A stretch of 9,356 nucleotides of DNA from Collinsella sp. (GTDB lineage: Bacteria; Actinomycetota; Coriobacteriia; Coriobacteriales; Coriobacteriaceae). A program made the position numbers and the translations under genes. The notes beneath the pieces are model-generated. The model was given only the letters and a program-made list of their open reading frames with translations, ran no database searches and was not told where the DNA came from. Within the stretch, counting starts at the first letter, position 1. Every line of letters starts with the position of its first letter. Location of the stretch: the NCBI GenBank assembly GCA_018378775.1, contig JAGZWV010000055.1:1-9356 (forward strand), in the 5' to 3' direction. Shown here piece after piece: positions 1-6,932 of this stretch.

Positions 1-414
1 TTTCGGGCCCTTGTCAGGGCCGATTCGTTAGCGCCCCTCCGTGTGAGGCGTTATTGCTGACGACATATTTATATCCAAAATCAGCCCATACTTCCACCTC
101 GCCCCCGAACGGTCAGCAAAGTACGATGAACGGTATATCGCATATGATTCCCCCATGATGCACTTCAGTTCTCTAAAGCAGGTTTTCAAAGGTAATCGTT
201 CTTTTTTCTAAGGAATTGAGCAAGATTGCACAAATAATTTCATGTTTAGGAATTGCATAGCTAAAACTGTTTTCTGCATATTTATGTCGTCTGTCCATGA
301 TTCAATTTGGATTCGATTATATTCAGCTAGCAATCATTCTTATTCATACATCCTCACCAATTGAGTATGGATATAGATTGTTTTCAAAACGAGTCGGGCA
401 GTTAGTTGCATGCC

Positions 415-508
415 TTGACGGCGTAAGAAGTAGGTAAAGATACCGTTCGCACAATACGTCCGTGCCACAAGTCGACTAAATTGAGACAATAGTGAATAGG
501 GTTAGGCT
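415..508 (+). promoter_or_regulatory. Candidate promoters for ppk1
   Basis: Two sigma-70-like candidates are visible. The nearer has TTGAGA at 481-486 (5 of 6 to TTGACA), a 16-nt spacer and TAGGCT at 503-508, a poor E. coli -10 but similar to the G-rich -10 boxes common in actinobacteria. The farther has TTGACG at 415-420, an 18-nt spacer and GATACC at 439-444, which is weak. If the nearer is used, the transcript would start around 513-516, close to the hairpin just before ppk1. This is pattern matching only. Confidence 0.3.
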
Positions 509-511
509 ACC

Positions 512-526
512 GTCCCCTGCGGGGAC
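512..526 (+). promoter_or_regulatory. Hairpin just upstream of the ppk1 start
   Basis: GTCCCC (512-517), loop TGC, GGGGAC (521-526) is a perfect 6-bp hairpin ending 11 nt before the ATG at 538. The GGGGA in its 3' arm is one of only two purine runs upstream that could act as a ribosome binding site (the other is GGACAG at 532-537). The hairpin could therefore mask or expose a ribosome binding site, or protect the 5' end of the mRNA. A regulatory role is inference. Confidence 0.35.
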
Positions 527-537
527 TGAACGGACAG

Positions 538-2946
538 ATGCATATGCCGAGCAAAATCGAAAAAAAGCAAGCCGCCGCAAAGCTGCGCAAACCGCCGCGC
601 GACTTCTCGTACACGCAGAACCGAGAGCTCAGCTGGCTGCGCTTTGACAACCGTGTGCTCGACGAGGCTTTTGATGAGTCCGTGCCGCTGTTCGAGCGCC
701 TTAAGTTCGTCTCGATCTTCGAGTCAAACCTCGACGAGTTTCTCATGGTGCGTGTGGGCGGCCTGTCCGACCTTGCTGAGCTCAAAAAACAGCCTGTCGA
801 CAACAAGAGCAATATGACCGCCTCCGAACAGGTCGATGCTGTCATGGCCGAAATGCCCGGGCTCCTTACCCGTTGGGAGTCCATCTTTAAGAACATCGAG
901 GGCAAGCTCGACACCCTGGGCGTTCACCGCGCGCGTGTCGATTCGCTTACGCCCGAGGAGCGCACCTTTGTAACCCGCTACTTCCAGGCCTACGTGTCGC
1001 CGGTCATCTCACCGCTGGTGATCGACCCGCGCCACCCCTTCCCCAACCTGCGCAACGGCGCGCTCTACCTGGCGTGCGGCCTGGACGGCGTCACCGACGA
1101 GGAAAGTCTGCTGGGCCTGATCGAGATTCCCGCCTCGATGAACCGCGTGGTCGAGATCCCCTCGCCCACCGGCACCTACTCCTACATCTTGCTCGAGGAC
1201 GTCATCCTCGCCTGCCTGGACAGCTGCTTTGGCTCCTATAAGCCGCTCGACCGCGCGCTCATCCGCGTCACCCGCAACGCCGACATCGACCCGGACGGCG
1301 AGGGCGTCGAGGAGGAAGAGGATTACCGCCAGCACATGAAGCGCATCCTCAAGAAGCGCCTGCGCCTGCAGCCGGTAGTGCTCGCCGTCTCGGGCTCACT
1401 CGAGAAGCAGACGCTCAAGACTATCCGCAAGGCGCTCGAGCTCTCGCGTCGCTCGGTCTTTACCTGCGATATCCCGCTCAACCTGGGCTATGTCTTTGGC
1501 ATTGAGGGCAAGATTCCCGAGCACCTGCGCAACGAGCTGCTCTTTACGCCATTTAAGCCGCAGCCCAACCCCACCATCGATATGTCCCGCTCCATCCGCG
1601 AGCAGGTGCTTCAGCACGACAAACTGCTCTTTTATCCCTATGAGGCCATGAACCCCTTCCTGGATCTGGTACACGAGGCCGCCTACGACCCCGAGTGCAT
1701 CTCGCTGCGCATCACGCTCTACCGCGTGGCCAAGCAGAGCCGCCTGTGCGAGTCGCTGATCGATGCCGCCGAGAACGGCAAAGAGGTCACGGTGCTCATG
1801 GAGCTCCGCGCCCGCTTCGACGAGCAGAACAACATCGAGTGGGCCGAGCGTCTGGAAGAGGCAGGCTGCACCGTCATCTACGGCTCCGAAGGCTTTAAGT
1901 GCCACTCCAAGATCTGCCAGCTCACCTATCGCGAGGGCATGGCGCTTACACGCCTCACGCTTTTGGGCACCGGCAACTTTAACGAGAAGACGGCCAAGCT
2001 CTACAGCGACTTTATGCTCATGACCGCCCATCCCGGCATCGGCGAGGACGCCAACTTGTTCTTCCGCAACCTGTCGCTGGGCAACCTGCGCGGCGATTAC
2101 CGCTTCCTGGGCGTGGCGCCGGTCGGCCTGAAGCCACTCATTATGCGCGGCCTGGATCGCGAGATCCAGCGTGCCCTCGCTGGCGAGCCCGCCCGTGTGT
2201 TCTTTAAGCTCAACTCGCTCACCGACCGCGAGGTCATCGACAAGATCGCCGAGGCATCGTGCGCAGGAGTCCGCGTAGACATGATCATCCGCGGCATCTC
2301 GTGCCTCAAGCCGGGCGTTCCGGGCAAGACCGAGAACGTGCATGTCCGTTCTATCGTCGGACGCTTTTTGGAGCATGCGCGCGTTTACGCCTTTGGCGTG
2401 GACTCGGACATGATCTATCTGAGCTCGGCCGACATGATGACGCGCAACACCGAGCACCGCGTGGAGATCGCCTTCCCCGTGCTCGACCCCACCTGCCGCG
2501 CCCTGGTGCACGAATACATGGGCATGCAGCTGCGCGACAACGTGAAGGCACGCAGCCTCACGAGCGACGGCACCTGGGTCCCCGTGGAGCGTGCAGAGGG
2601 TGAGAAACCCTTCAACTCGCAGGAGGCTCTGCTGGAGCGCGCCTATCGCAACGCCGAGGCCGCGCCCGAGCCCGTCATTGAGGCGGAACCTGCCCCCGAG
2701 GCCGAGCCGCAGCCAGTAGCACCCAAGGTCCAAGAGGTCCAGGCGACCGTCATTGAGCCCGAGCCTGCACCTGCACCTCAGCCCGATCCGCAGGTCACCA
2801 AGCCCGCACCCGAGACGAGCGCCCGTCGCGATAAGCCCGCCGGCAAGACCAAGGCCATCGAGCGCCATCGCCCCGGCCGCGTGCGCATGGGCCTGGGTCT
2901 AATCGGCCTGGGTCTTAAGACGCTCATTACCGGCAAGACGAAATAG
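538..2946 (+). CDS. ppk1: Polyphosphate kinase 1 with long C-terminal extension
   Basis: PPK1 reversibly transfers the terminal phosphate of ATP onto polyphosphate through a phosphohistidine. The 802-residue product shows the family's N-terminal helical domain (YTQNRELSWLRFDNRVL near 25-41, ESNLDEFLMVRVGG near 62-75), the head domain with DPRHPFPNL (163-171), and two phospholipase-D-like C-terminal domains. The expected phosphohistidine is H456 in KCHSK, and the second conserved histidine is H613 in FLEHARVYAFG. LLGTGNFNEKTAKLYSDF (475-492) and TRNTEHRVEIAFPV are also typical. The family is usually about 690-720 residues; the extra roughly 100 (about 706-802) are a Pro/Glu/Ala-rich linker, then a basic stretch and a Gly/Leu-rich segment. 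Two start codons are possible, 538 and 544; both have weak ribosome sites, and 544 has better spacing from GGACAG. No exopolyphosphatase gene is adjacent. Confidence 0.96.
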   Translation: MHMPSKIEKKQAAAKLRKPPRDFSYTQNRELSWLRFDNRVLDEAFDESVPLFERLKFVSIFESNLDEFLMVRVGGLSDLAELKKQPVDNKSNMTASEQVDAVMAEMPGLLTRWESIFKNIEGKLDTLGVHRARVDSLTPEERTFVTRYFQAYVSPVISPLVIDPRHPFPNLRNGALYLACGLDGVTDEESLLGLIEIPASMNRVVEIPSPTGTYSYILLEDVILACLDSCFGSYKPLDRALIRVTRNADIDPDGEGVEEEEDYRQHMKRILKKRLRLQPVVLAVSGSLEKQTLKTIRKALELSRRSVFTCDIPLNLGYVFGIEGKIPEHLRNELLFTPFKPQPNPTIDMSRSIREQVLQHDKLLFYPYEAMNPFLDLVHEAAYDPECISLRITLYRVAKQSRLCESLIDAAENGKEVTVLMELRARFDEQNNIEWAERLEEAGCTVIYGSEGFKCHSKICQLTYREGMALTRLTLLGTGNFNEKTAKLYSDFMLMTAHPGIGEDANLFFRNLSLGNLRGDYRFLGVAPVGLKPLIMRGLDREIQRALAGEPARVFFKLNSLTDREVIDKIAEASCAGVRVDMIIRGISCLKPGVPGKTENVHVRSIVGRFLEHARVYAFGVDSDMIYLSSADMMTRNTEHRVEIAFPVLDPTCRALVHEYMGMQLRDNVKARSLTSDGTWVPVERAEGEKPFNSQEALLERAYRNAEAAPEPVIEAEPAPEAEPQPVAPKVQEVQATVIEPEPAPAPQPDPQVTKPAPETSARRDKPAGKTKAIERHRPGRVRMGLGLIGLGLKTLITGKTK

Positions 2947-2948
2947 TC

Positions 2949-2973
2949 GTTTGTAGAAGCAGTTTGTAGAAGC
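2949..2973 (+). repeat. 12-nt tandem-like direct repeat after ppk1
   Basis: GTTTGTAGAAGC occurs at 2949-2960 and again at 2962-2973, separated by one base. The second copy runs into the left arm of the ppk1 terminator. It probably arose by slippage; no function is evident. Confidence 0.7.
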
Positions 2974-3013
2974 GCCCCGCATTTGAGGAAAGCCTCGGAT
3001 GCGGGGCGCTTTT
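2970..3013 (+). terminator. Intrinsic terminator after ppk1
   Basis: A 13-bp GC-rich stem pairs 2970-2982 with 2999-3011, and the apex is further closed by GAGG/CCTC. CTTTT follows at 3009-3013. It begins 24 nt after the ppk1 stop, so ppk1 is probably transcribed alone. It also constrains the next gene: only 46 nt separate it from the chosen methyltransferase start at 3060, leaving little room for a promoter. Confidence 0.88.
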
Positions 3014-3059
3014 CCCTGCTACCATGGTGCGAACAACAACGCGAATGACAGGCAGGAAT

Positions 3060-4373
3060 ATGAAGCTCACTATAGAATCGATGACCTACGGCGCCGACGG
3101 GCTGGCACACGCCGACAACGGCAAGGCCGTCTTTGTGCAGGGCGCCGTGGCAGGCGACACCGTCGAGGCCGAGGTCGTACAGGACGGCAAGTCGTTCATG
3201 CGTGGCCGCACCACCGAGATTCTGGAGCCAAGCCCCGATCGCATTCAGCCTCCCTGCCCCTTCGTGGGCATCTGCGGCGGCTGCTCGTGGGGCAATCTCT
3301 CACGCACGGCACAGCTCGCCGCCAAGGAGCAAAACCTGCGCTCCACGCTCGAACGCATTGGCAAGTTCGCTCCTGAGCAGGTCGATGAGCTGGTGCAGCC
3401 CATCCGCCACACCAAGGACGACTGGGGCTACCGCAATAAAATCGAGCTCGAACCGACCGTCGTCAACGGTCGCGTGCGCCTTGGCATGCACGGTATCGAC
3501 CCCAGCAAGATCGTGACCGTCGATGCGTGCCCGCTGTTCGATAAGCGTTTTCCCAAGGCGCTCAAATCGGTCGTCGGCGCACTCAACTATCTAAGCGGCA
3601 GCCATGATTTGGGCCTCGAGCGCGTGGGCATTCGCGCCTCGCGCCGCACTAAGGCGCTCGAAGTCGCACTCTGGACGCCCACGGGTTCCTTCCCGCGCTC
3701 GCAAGTCTCGCGCGTGCTGGCAGACGCCGCGCACCCCACAAGCGTGGTGCGCGTGATGAGCAAGGGCGAGAAGAAGGCCCGCCGCGTCTCTAAGGTAGAG
3801 ATGCTCGCCGGCGAGGGCTCGTGGACCGAGAACATCGCCGAAGGCCAGATGCGCCTGTCCGCTCCGTCGTTCTTCCAAGTCAACACCAAGGGTGCCGAGA
3901 TTTTGATCGAGCTCGTTATGGACGCCCTCGACCCGCAGGAAGACGAGCTGGCCGTGGACCTGTACTGCGGTGCCGGCACCTTTACCCTGCCGCTCGCCCG
4001 CCGCTGCGATTACGTCGCCGCCGTCGAGGCCTACGGCCCCGCCGTGCGCGATCTACGCCGTAACCTGGAAATCAACAAGCTTGATAACGTCGACGTCATT
4101 GGCGGAGACGCGGTGCGCGAGTTCCCCGACCAGGACGCCGATGTCCTAGTAGTCGACCCGCCGCGTGCAGGCCTAGCGCCTGAGGCCATCGACCTCATCG
4201 CCAGCACAAGCGCTCGCGATGTCGCCTATGTGAGCTGCGACCCGGCCACCCTGGCGCGCGATCTTAAACGCTTTGTCGAGGAAGGCACCTTCTCCCCCGT
4301 AAAGATCACGCCAGTCGACCTGTTCCCACAAACCTTCCACTGCGAGACCGTCGTCCACCTTAGGCGCAACTAG
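3060..4373 (+). CDS. rlmD: TrmA/RumA-family 23S rRNA (uracil-C5)-methyltransferase
   Basis: This enzyme uses S-adenosylmethionine to methylate carbon 5 of a uridine, most likely in 23S rRNA. The 437-residue protein opens with a TRAM RNA-binding domain (about 1-55). Four cysteines expected to hold a 4Fe-4S cluster follow: C66, C72 and C75 in CPFVGICGGC, plus C157 in DACPLF. The methyltransferase fold has the SAM loop LYCGAGTF (301-308), DPPRAG (366-371), the catalytic nucleophile C393 in SCDP, and the general base E429 in HCETVV. The start at 3060 is chosen because AGGCAGGA lies just before it and the TRAM domain starts immediately; in-frame ATGs at 3024 and 3045 have no ribosome site. The symbol is tentative: relatives modify position 1939 (RlmD), both 747 and 1939 (RlmCD), or tRNA position 54, and sequence alone does not separate these. 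Confidence 0.93.
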   Translation: MKLTIESMTYGADGLAHADNGKAVFVQGAVAGDTVEAEVVQDGKSFMRGRTTEILEPSPDRIQPPCPFVGICGGCSWGNLSRTAQLAAKEQNLRSTLERIGKFAPEQVDELVQPIRHTKDDWGYRNKIELEPTVVNGRVRLGMHGIDPSKIVTVDACPLFDKRFPKALKSVVGALNYLSGSHDLGLERVGIRASRRTKALEVALWTPTGSFPRSQVSRVLADAAHPTSVVRVMSKGEKKARRVSKVEMLAGEGSWTENIAEGQMRLSAPSFFQVNTKGAEILIELVMDALDPQEDELAVDLYCGAGTFTLPLARRCDYVAAVEAYGPAVRDLRRNLEINKLDNVDVIGGDAVREFPDQDADVLVVDPPRAGLAPEAIDLIASTSARDVAYVSCDPATLARDLKRFVEEGTFSPVKITPVDLFPQTFHCETVVHLRRN

Positions 4374-4479
4374 CCGCTTAATCATTGCTCAGAAAATCAT
4401 TGGGAAATCGAGCGTGGCAAGCGGAGGTCTTCGGGGTATAAGACGGCTAATTGTATGCCGCTTTTTGAAAGGAACCCTT
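4374..4479. other. Intergenic gap, methyltransferase to DJ-1
   Basis: No clear terminator follows the methyltransferase stop. The octamer AATCATTG occurs twice (4380-4387 and 4395-4402). Near the downstream end CGGC (4444-4447) can pair with GCCG (4457-4460) ahead of a run of five Ts (4462-4466), a weak terminator- or attenuator-like hairpin sitting directly before the DJ-1 ribosome site. Confidence 0.4.
4415..4442 (+). promoter_or_regulatory. Candidate promoter for the DJ-1/maf unit
   Basis: TATAAG at 4437-4442 matches the -10 consensus at 5 of 6 positions. A weak -35, TGGCAA (4415-4420, 3 of 6), stands 16 nt upstream. Transcription would begin about 4449, before the clear ribosome site at 4467-4473. 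This fits the DJ-1 start at 4480 and argues against an in-frame upstream ATG at 4414, which would place the promoter inside the gene. Confidence 0.4.
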
Positions 4480-5022
4480 ATGCCCAGCGTTGCCGTTCTT
4501 GCCGCCGATGGCTTTGAAACGATTGAATGCCTGACCATGGTCGATGTCATGCGTCGCGGCGGTGTGCGTGCCACGCTCGTCTCGATCATGCCCACGCGCG
4601 AGGTCGTAAGCTCGTTGCAGATTCCCGTAACTTGCGACGCACTCTTTGACGAGATTAACTTTGACGAGTACGACTGCGTCGTGCTGCCCGGCGGTCTGCC
4701 CGGCGCCACCAACCTGCGCGCCGACCAGCGCGTCTGCGACGTAGTCTGCGAGTTCGCCGCGACCAAGCATGTTGCCGCCATCTGCGCCGCCCCGTTTATC
4801 CTGGGCGAGCTTGACCTACTCGAGGGACGCCACGCCACGTGCTTCCCCGGCTTTGAGAAGAGCTTCCCCGAGGGCGCCTATACCGGCGACAAGGTCACGC
4901 ACGACGGCAACATCATCACCGCCAGCGGTATGGCCCAGTCGCTCCCCTTTGCGCTTGAGTTGCTGCGTACGCTCGCCGGCGACAAGGCTGTCGAGAAGGT
5001 TGCCGAGGGCATTCAGCTATGA
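4480..5022 (+). CDS. DJ-1/PfpI-family protein (YajL-like)
   Basis: A 180-residue protein of the DJ-1/ThiJ/PfpI superfamily, resembling DJ-1 and YajL along its length. Visible landmarks are the acidic residue E13 in DGFETIE that would polarise the nucleophile, the LPGG turn (69-72), the reactive cysteine C102 in the nucleophile elbow AICAAP (100-105), and the C-terminal ITASG and FALELL motifs. Relatives are reported as glyoxalases, protein or nucleotide deglycases, or oxidative-stress chaperones; the deglycase claim is disputed, so the substrate is left open. The start at 4480 follows a good ribosome site (GAAAGGAA, 4467-4474). The stop overlaps the maf start as ATGA, implying translational coupling. 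No signal peptide is seen, so it is cytoplasmic. Confidence 0.93.
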   Translation: MPSVAVLAADGFETIECLTMVDVMRRGGVRATLVSIMPTREVVSSLQIPVTCDALFDEINFDEYDCVVLPGGLPGATNLRADQRVCDVVCEFAATKHVAAICAAPFILGELDLLEGRHATCFPGFEKSFPEGAYTGDKVTHDGNIITASGMAQSLPFALELLRTLAGDKAVEKVAEGIQL

Positions 5023-5600
5023 TTTTGGCTTCGCAATCACCGCGCCGCATCGAGTTGATGCGCGAAGCGGGCTACGACATCCGCGTCATTCCCGCTGACA
5101 TCGACGAGACTCCTTTTGATGACGAAACCCCGCTTACGCTTGTCGAGCGCTTAGCTCGCGCTAAGGCTGCCGCCGTTGCCGCCGAGCACGCCGAGCCCAA
5201 TGAGTTGACCATCGCGGCCGACACCATCGTCACCTTCGATGGCAAGCTTTTGGGCAAGCCGGCAAACGAGGACGAAGCCCGCACCATGCTCCACGAGCTC
5301 TCGGGGCGCACGCACCAGGTCGCAACCGGCGTCTGCATCGTTAGAGCCGGAGACGTAACAGCCCCGCACGCCGCCGAGAGCCTGTCGTTTGTCGATGTGA
5401 CCGACGTGACGTTCTATGAGCTCACCGACGAGCAGATTGAGCGCTACGTCGCCTCGAGCGAGCCCATGGACAAGGCAGGCGCCTACGGCATCCAGGGCAC
5501 AGGCGGGCGCATGCTCGTGCATGATATTTCGGGCGACTTCTACAACGTGGTGGGCCTGCCCATCGCACGCGTCGCACGCGCGATTCAAAAACTATCTTAA
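5019..5600 (+). CDS. maf: Maf-family nucleoside triphosphate pyrophosphatase
   Basis: Maf proteins hydrolyse non-canonical or surplus nucleoside triphosphates (dTTP/UTP or modified pyrimidines) to monophosphate and pyrophosphate. The 193-residue product has the usual length and motifs: SQSPRR (5-10), the acidic D29/E30, K49, AADTIV with D68, SGRTHQVATG (95-104), KAGAYGIQG (152-160) and GDFYNVVGLP (172-181). The THQV loop resembles the dTTP/UTP-type subfamily, though specificity is inferred. Its ATG overlaps the DJ-1 stop, with GAGGG at 5005-5009 as an internal ribosome site nine bases before the start, so the two should be expressed together. maf is sometimes linked to septum control, but no division gene is present here. 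Confidence 0.95.
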   Translation: MILASQSPRRIELMREAGYDIRVIPADIDETPFDDETPLTLVERLARAKAAAVAAEHAEPNELTIAADTIVTFDGKLLGKPANEDEARTMLHELSGRTHQVATGVCIVRAGDVTAPHAAESLSFVDVTDVTFYELTDEQIERYVASSEPMDKAGAYGIQGTGGRMLVHDISGDFYNVVGLPIARVARAIQKLS

Positions 5601-5608
5601 TTGCATCT

Positions 5609-5631
5609 GGCGCTGGGTATCCCCCAGCGCC
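5609..5631 (+). terminator. Hairpin after maf, probable terminator
   Basis: GGCGCTGGG (5609-5617) pairs perfectly with CCCAGCGCC (5623-5631) across a 5-nt loop, nine nt after the maf stop. The following TACAATTT is only a weak T-tract, so it may terminate partially or act as a 3'-end stabiliser. Confidence 0.6.
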
Positions 5632-5701
5632 TACAATTTCGGCGTACCGTACGGATCCCGACCGGGCATAAGGCCCAGCGGAAAACCGATAGGAGTAAAA
5701 C
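5632..5701 (+). promoter_or_regulatory. Leader of the P1 hydrolase gene
   Basis: Between the maf hairpin and the next start are several small self-complementary pieces: the palindrome CCGTACGG (5647-5654), GGGC/GCCC (5664-5667 with 5673-5676) and CGG-AAAA-CCG (5679-5688). AGGAG (5691-5695) is a clear ribosome site. TACAAT at 5632-5637 looks like a -10 box, but no matching -35 is seen. It may be a structured leader; I recognise no known riboswitch. Confidence 0.3.
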
Positions 5702-6703
5702 ATGGATACACTGCTTGAGGCCATTGACGTTTGCGATGTCGATGGCTTTTGCTTTGGCAACTATACGGACGAGGAGGCCGGCACCGGTTGCACCGTAATC
5801 GTGGCACCCGAGGGCGCCACCGGCGGTGTTGACGTTCGCGGCGGTGCACCGGCATCGCGCGAGACCGACCTGCTGCGTCCCGAGAACACCGTGGACAAGG
5901 TCCACGCCGTCTGCCTTTCGGGTGGATCGGCCTTTGGTCTGGAGGCCGCAAGCGGCGTCGCCCGCGAGCTCGAGAGCCGCGGCATCGGCCTTCCCGTCGG
6001 CCCCACGCAGGTGCCCATCGTGTGCTCTAGCTGCATCTTCGACCTCGCGTTTGGCGACCCCACCGTACGCCCCGACATTGAGGCTGGCATCTCCGCCGTG
6101 CGCGAGGCGCTCGACAACACCCCCACCATGCTCGAGCAGGGCAATGTAGGTGCCGGCACCGGTGCCACCGTGGGCAAGCTCATGGGCCCCGCCACCTGCA
6201 TGAAGGCCGGCCTAGGCGCTGCCGCCGTGGCACTCGGCCCTGTTAAGGTGGGTGCCGTGGTCTCGGTCAACGCCTGCGGCAATATCGTCGACCCCTTCAC
6301 CGGTGAATGGGTCGCTGGTATGCGCGCTGCAGCAGATAGCGACCAGATCGTCGACATGGAGCTCGCAGCCTTTGCCGCAGCCGGTTCTATGCAGATGCCG
6401 CTCGACCGCACCAACACCACCATCAGCTGCATCGTCACCAACGTTGAGCTCACCAAGGCTCAGGCCACCAAGGTCTCCCAGATGGCAGCAGACGCCTATG
6501 CGCACGCAATCCGCCCCACGCACACCACCAACGACGGCGACACCATCTACACCCTCGCCAGCGGCAAACTGAGTGCCCAGGCAAGCGCCGCCGTCCCCCT
6601 AGACCTGCTGGGCATGCTCGCCGTAAGGGCTTTGCAAACCGCCATCGTAAACGGAGCCAAAACCGCCAAAACCTCCCACGGCATCCCCGGCGCCGCAAAG
6701 TAG
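5702..6703 (+). CDS. P1-family peptidase/amidohydrolase (DmpA/NylC-like)
   Basis: A 333-residue member of the DmpA/NylC N-terminal-nucleophile family. Known members cleave themselves into two chains and act as aminopeptidases on D- or beta-amino acids, or on amide oligomers. Landmarks: GTGCTVIVAPEGATGGVDVRGGAP (28-50), the core LSGGSAFGLEAASGV (72-86), NVGAGTGATVGK (148-159), NTTI (238-241), and RPTHTTNDGDTIYTLASG (271-288). By analogy with NylC, self-cleavage is expected between N238 and T239, T239 becoming the nucleophile. The start has AGGAG six bases upstream. No signal peptide is visible, so action is probably cytoplasmic. The natural substrate cannot be told from the sequence. The stop lies 12 nt before the first large hairpin element. 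Confidence 0.93.
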   Translation: MDTLLEAIDVCDVDGFCFGNYTDEEAGTGCTVIVAPEGATGGVDVRGGAPASRETDLLRPENTVDKVHAVCLSGGSAFGLEAASGVARELESRGIGLPVGPTQVPIVCSSCIFDLAFGDPTVRPDIEAGISAVREALDNTPTMLEQGNVGAGTGATVGKLMGPATCMKAGLGAAAVALGPVKVGAVVSVNACGNIVDPFTGEWVAGMRAAADSDQIVDMELAAFAAAGSMQMPLDRTNTTISCIVTNVELTKAQATKVSQMAADAYAHAIRPTHTTNDGDTIYTLASGKLSAQASAAVPLDLLGMLAVRALQTAIVNGAKTAKTSHGIPGAAK

Positions 6704-6715
6704 CCTAACCTGACC

Positions 6716-6840
6716 GGTTGCCCGGTGGGGCTTGGTTATGTTTGCTGCTCTACAGTCCTGGCTCGCACGAAGAGCACATTAAGTGCTCTTCGGCTCGTGC
6801 GGAACTCGCGACAAACATAACCAAGCCCCACCGGGCAACC
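6716..6840 (-). repeat. Large structured hairpin element, copy 1
   Basis: The arms 6716-6744 and 6812-6840 are a perfect 29-bp inverted repeat enclosing a 67-nt core (6745-6811). Read on the minus strand, the core shares its layout with copy 2: an identical 15-nt block AGTTCCGCACGAGCC (6792-6806), a 9-bp apical stem (6769-6777 with 6783-6791, loop 6778-6782), GTGCGAGC, and AGGACTGT (6752-6759). The innermost stem bases GTTTG/CAAAC and the AG before CAAAC are also shared. The rest of the outer stem is not. No T-tract follows either arm, so it is not a standard intrinsic terminator. It begins 12 nt after the P1 hydrolase stop. It could be a structured RNA, a 3'-end hairpin or a small mobile element. 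Confidence 0.85.
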
Positions 6841-6871
6841 TACCAACCAAGTCTTTTCAGCCCAGGCCCCT

Positions 6872-6928
6872 GTGTACCACGCGTCTAAGATCTTCAAATT
6901 CAGGCAGCCTGACAATCGATTCTTATAG
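6872..6928 (+). pseudogene. 3'-end remnant of a second GT2 glycosyltransferase
   Basis: Read on the plus strand from 6872, this stretch encodes VYHASKIFKFRQPD and continues to TAG at 6926-6928. The intact glycosyltransferase on the minus strand ends LYHLASKIFKFN. Nucleotides 6887-6902 match the reverse complement of 7080-7095 exactly (16 nt). The preceding codons differ mainly at third positions (CAC/CAT, GCG/GCC, TCT/TCA) and by one missing codon, a pattern expected of diverged coding sequence rather than a fresh DNA copy. Upstream of about 6872 the similarity stops, close to copy 1 of the hairpin element. The likeliest reading is the relic of a paralogous gene that once converged on the surviving one. 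The match is short, so it stays a hypothesis. Confidence 0.5.
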
Positions 6929-6932
6929 CAGA

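Larger units (their letters stand above)
1..537. other. AT-rich intergenic region upstream of ppk1
   Basis: No supportable gene lies in these 537 bases. Composition is far from that of the genes: a hand count gives about 32% GC for 181-360, whereas a sample line within ppk1 (1021-1080) gives about 73%. Near the left edge there is a small hairpin (6-11 with 16-21, 6 bp, 4-nt loop) and a weaker imperfect one (32-50) followed by TTATT; these could be the tail of a terminator for a gene outside the window, but neither has a clear T-tract. A short palindrome GTTTTCAAAAC is at 380-390. The low GC may reflect a regulatory region or old insertion debris; the sequence alone does not decide. Confidence 0.6.

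Noticed and set aside
297..437. 46-codon plus-strand open frame (MIQFGFDYIQLAIIL start) in the AT-rich region
   Set aside because: There is no Shine-Dalgarno, no family resemblance, and such frames arise easily in low-GC DNA.
1396..2868. Long minus-strand open frame of 490 codons antisense to ppk1
   Set aside because: It lies opposite the clear PPK1 coding sequence, shows repetitive low-complexity composition and no family motif; such frames are common opposite high-GC genes.
3024..3059. Upstream start for the methyltransferase at 3024 (or 3045)
   Set aside because: There is no ribosome site before either ATG, 3024 lies only 11 nt past the terminator, and the TRAM domain begins at the residue after the 3060 ATG.
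5632..5701. Known riboswitch in the P1 hydrolase leader
   Set aside because: Several tiny hairpins are present, but the fluoride riboswitch consensus I compared does not fit and I recognised no other aptamer.
6716..6840. Canonical rho-independent terminator
   Set aside because: The stem is far too long, encloses a 67-nt folded core, and no T-run follows on either strand.
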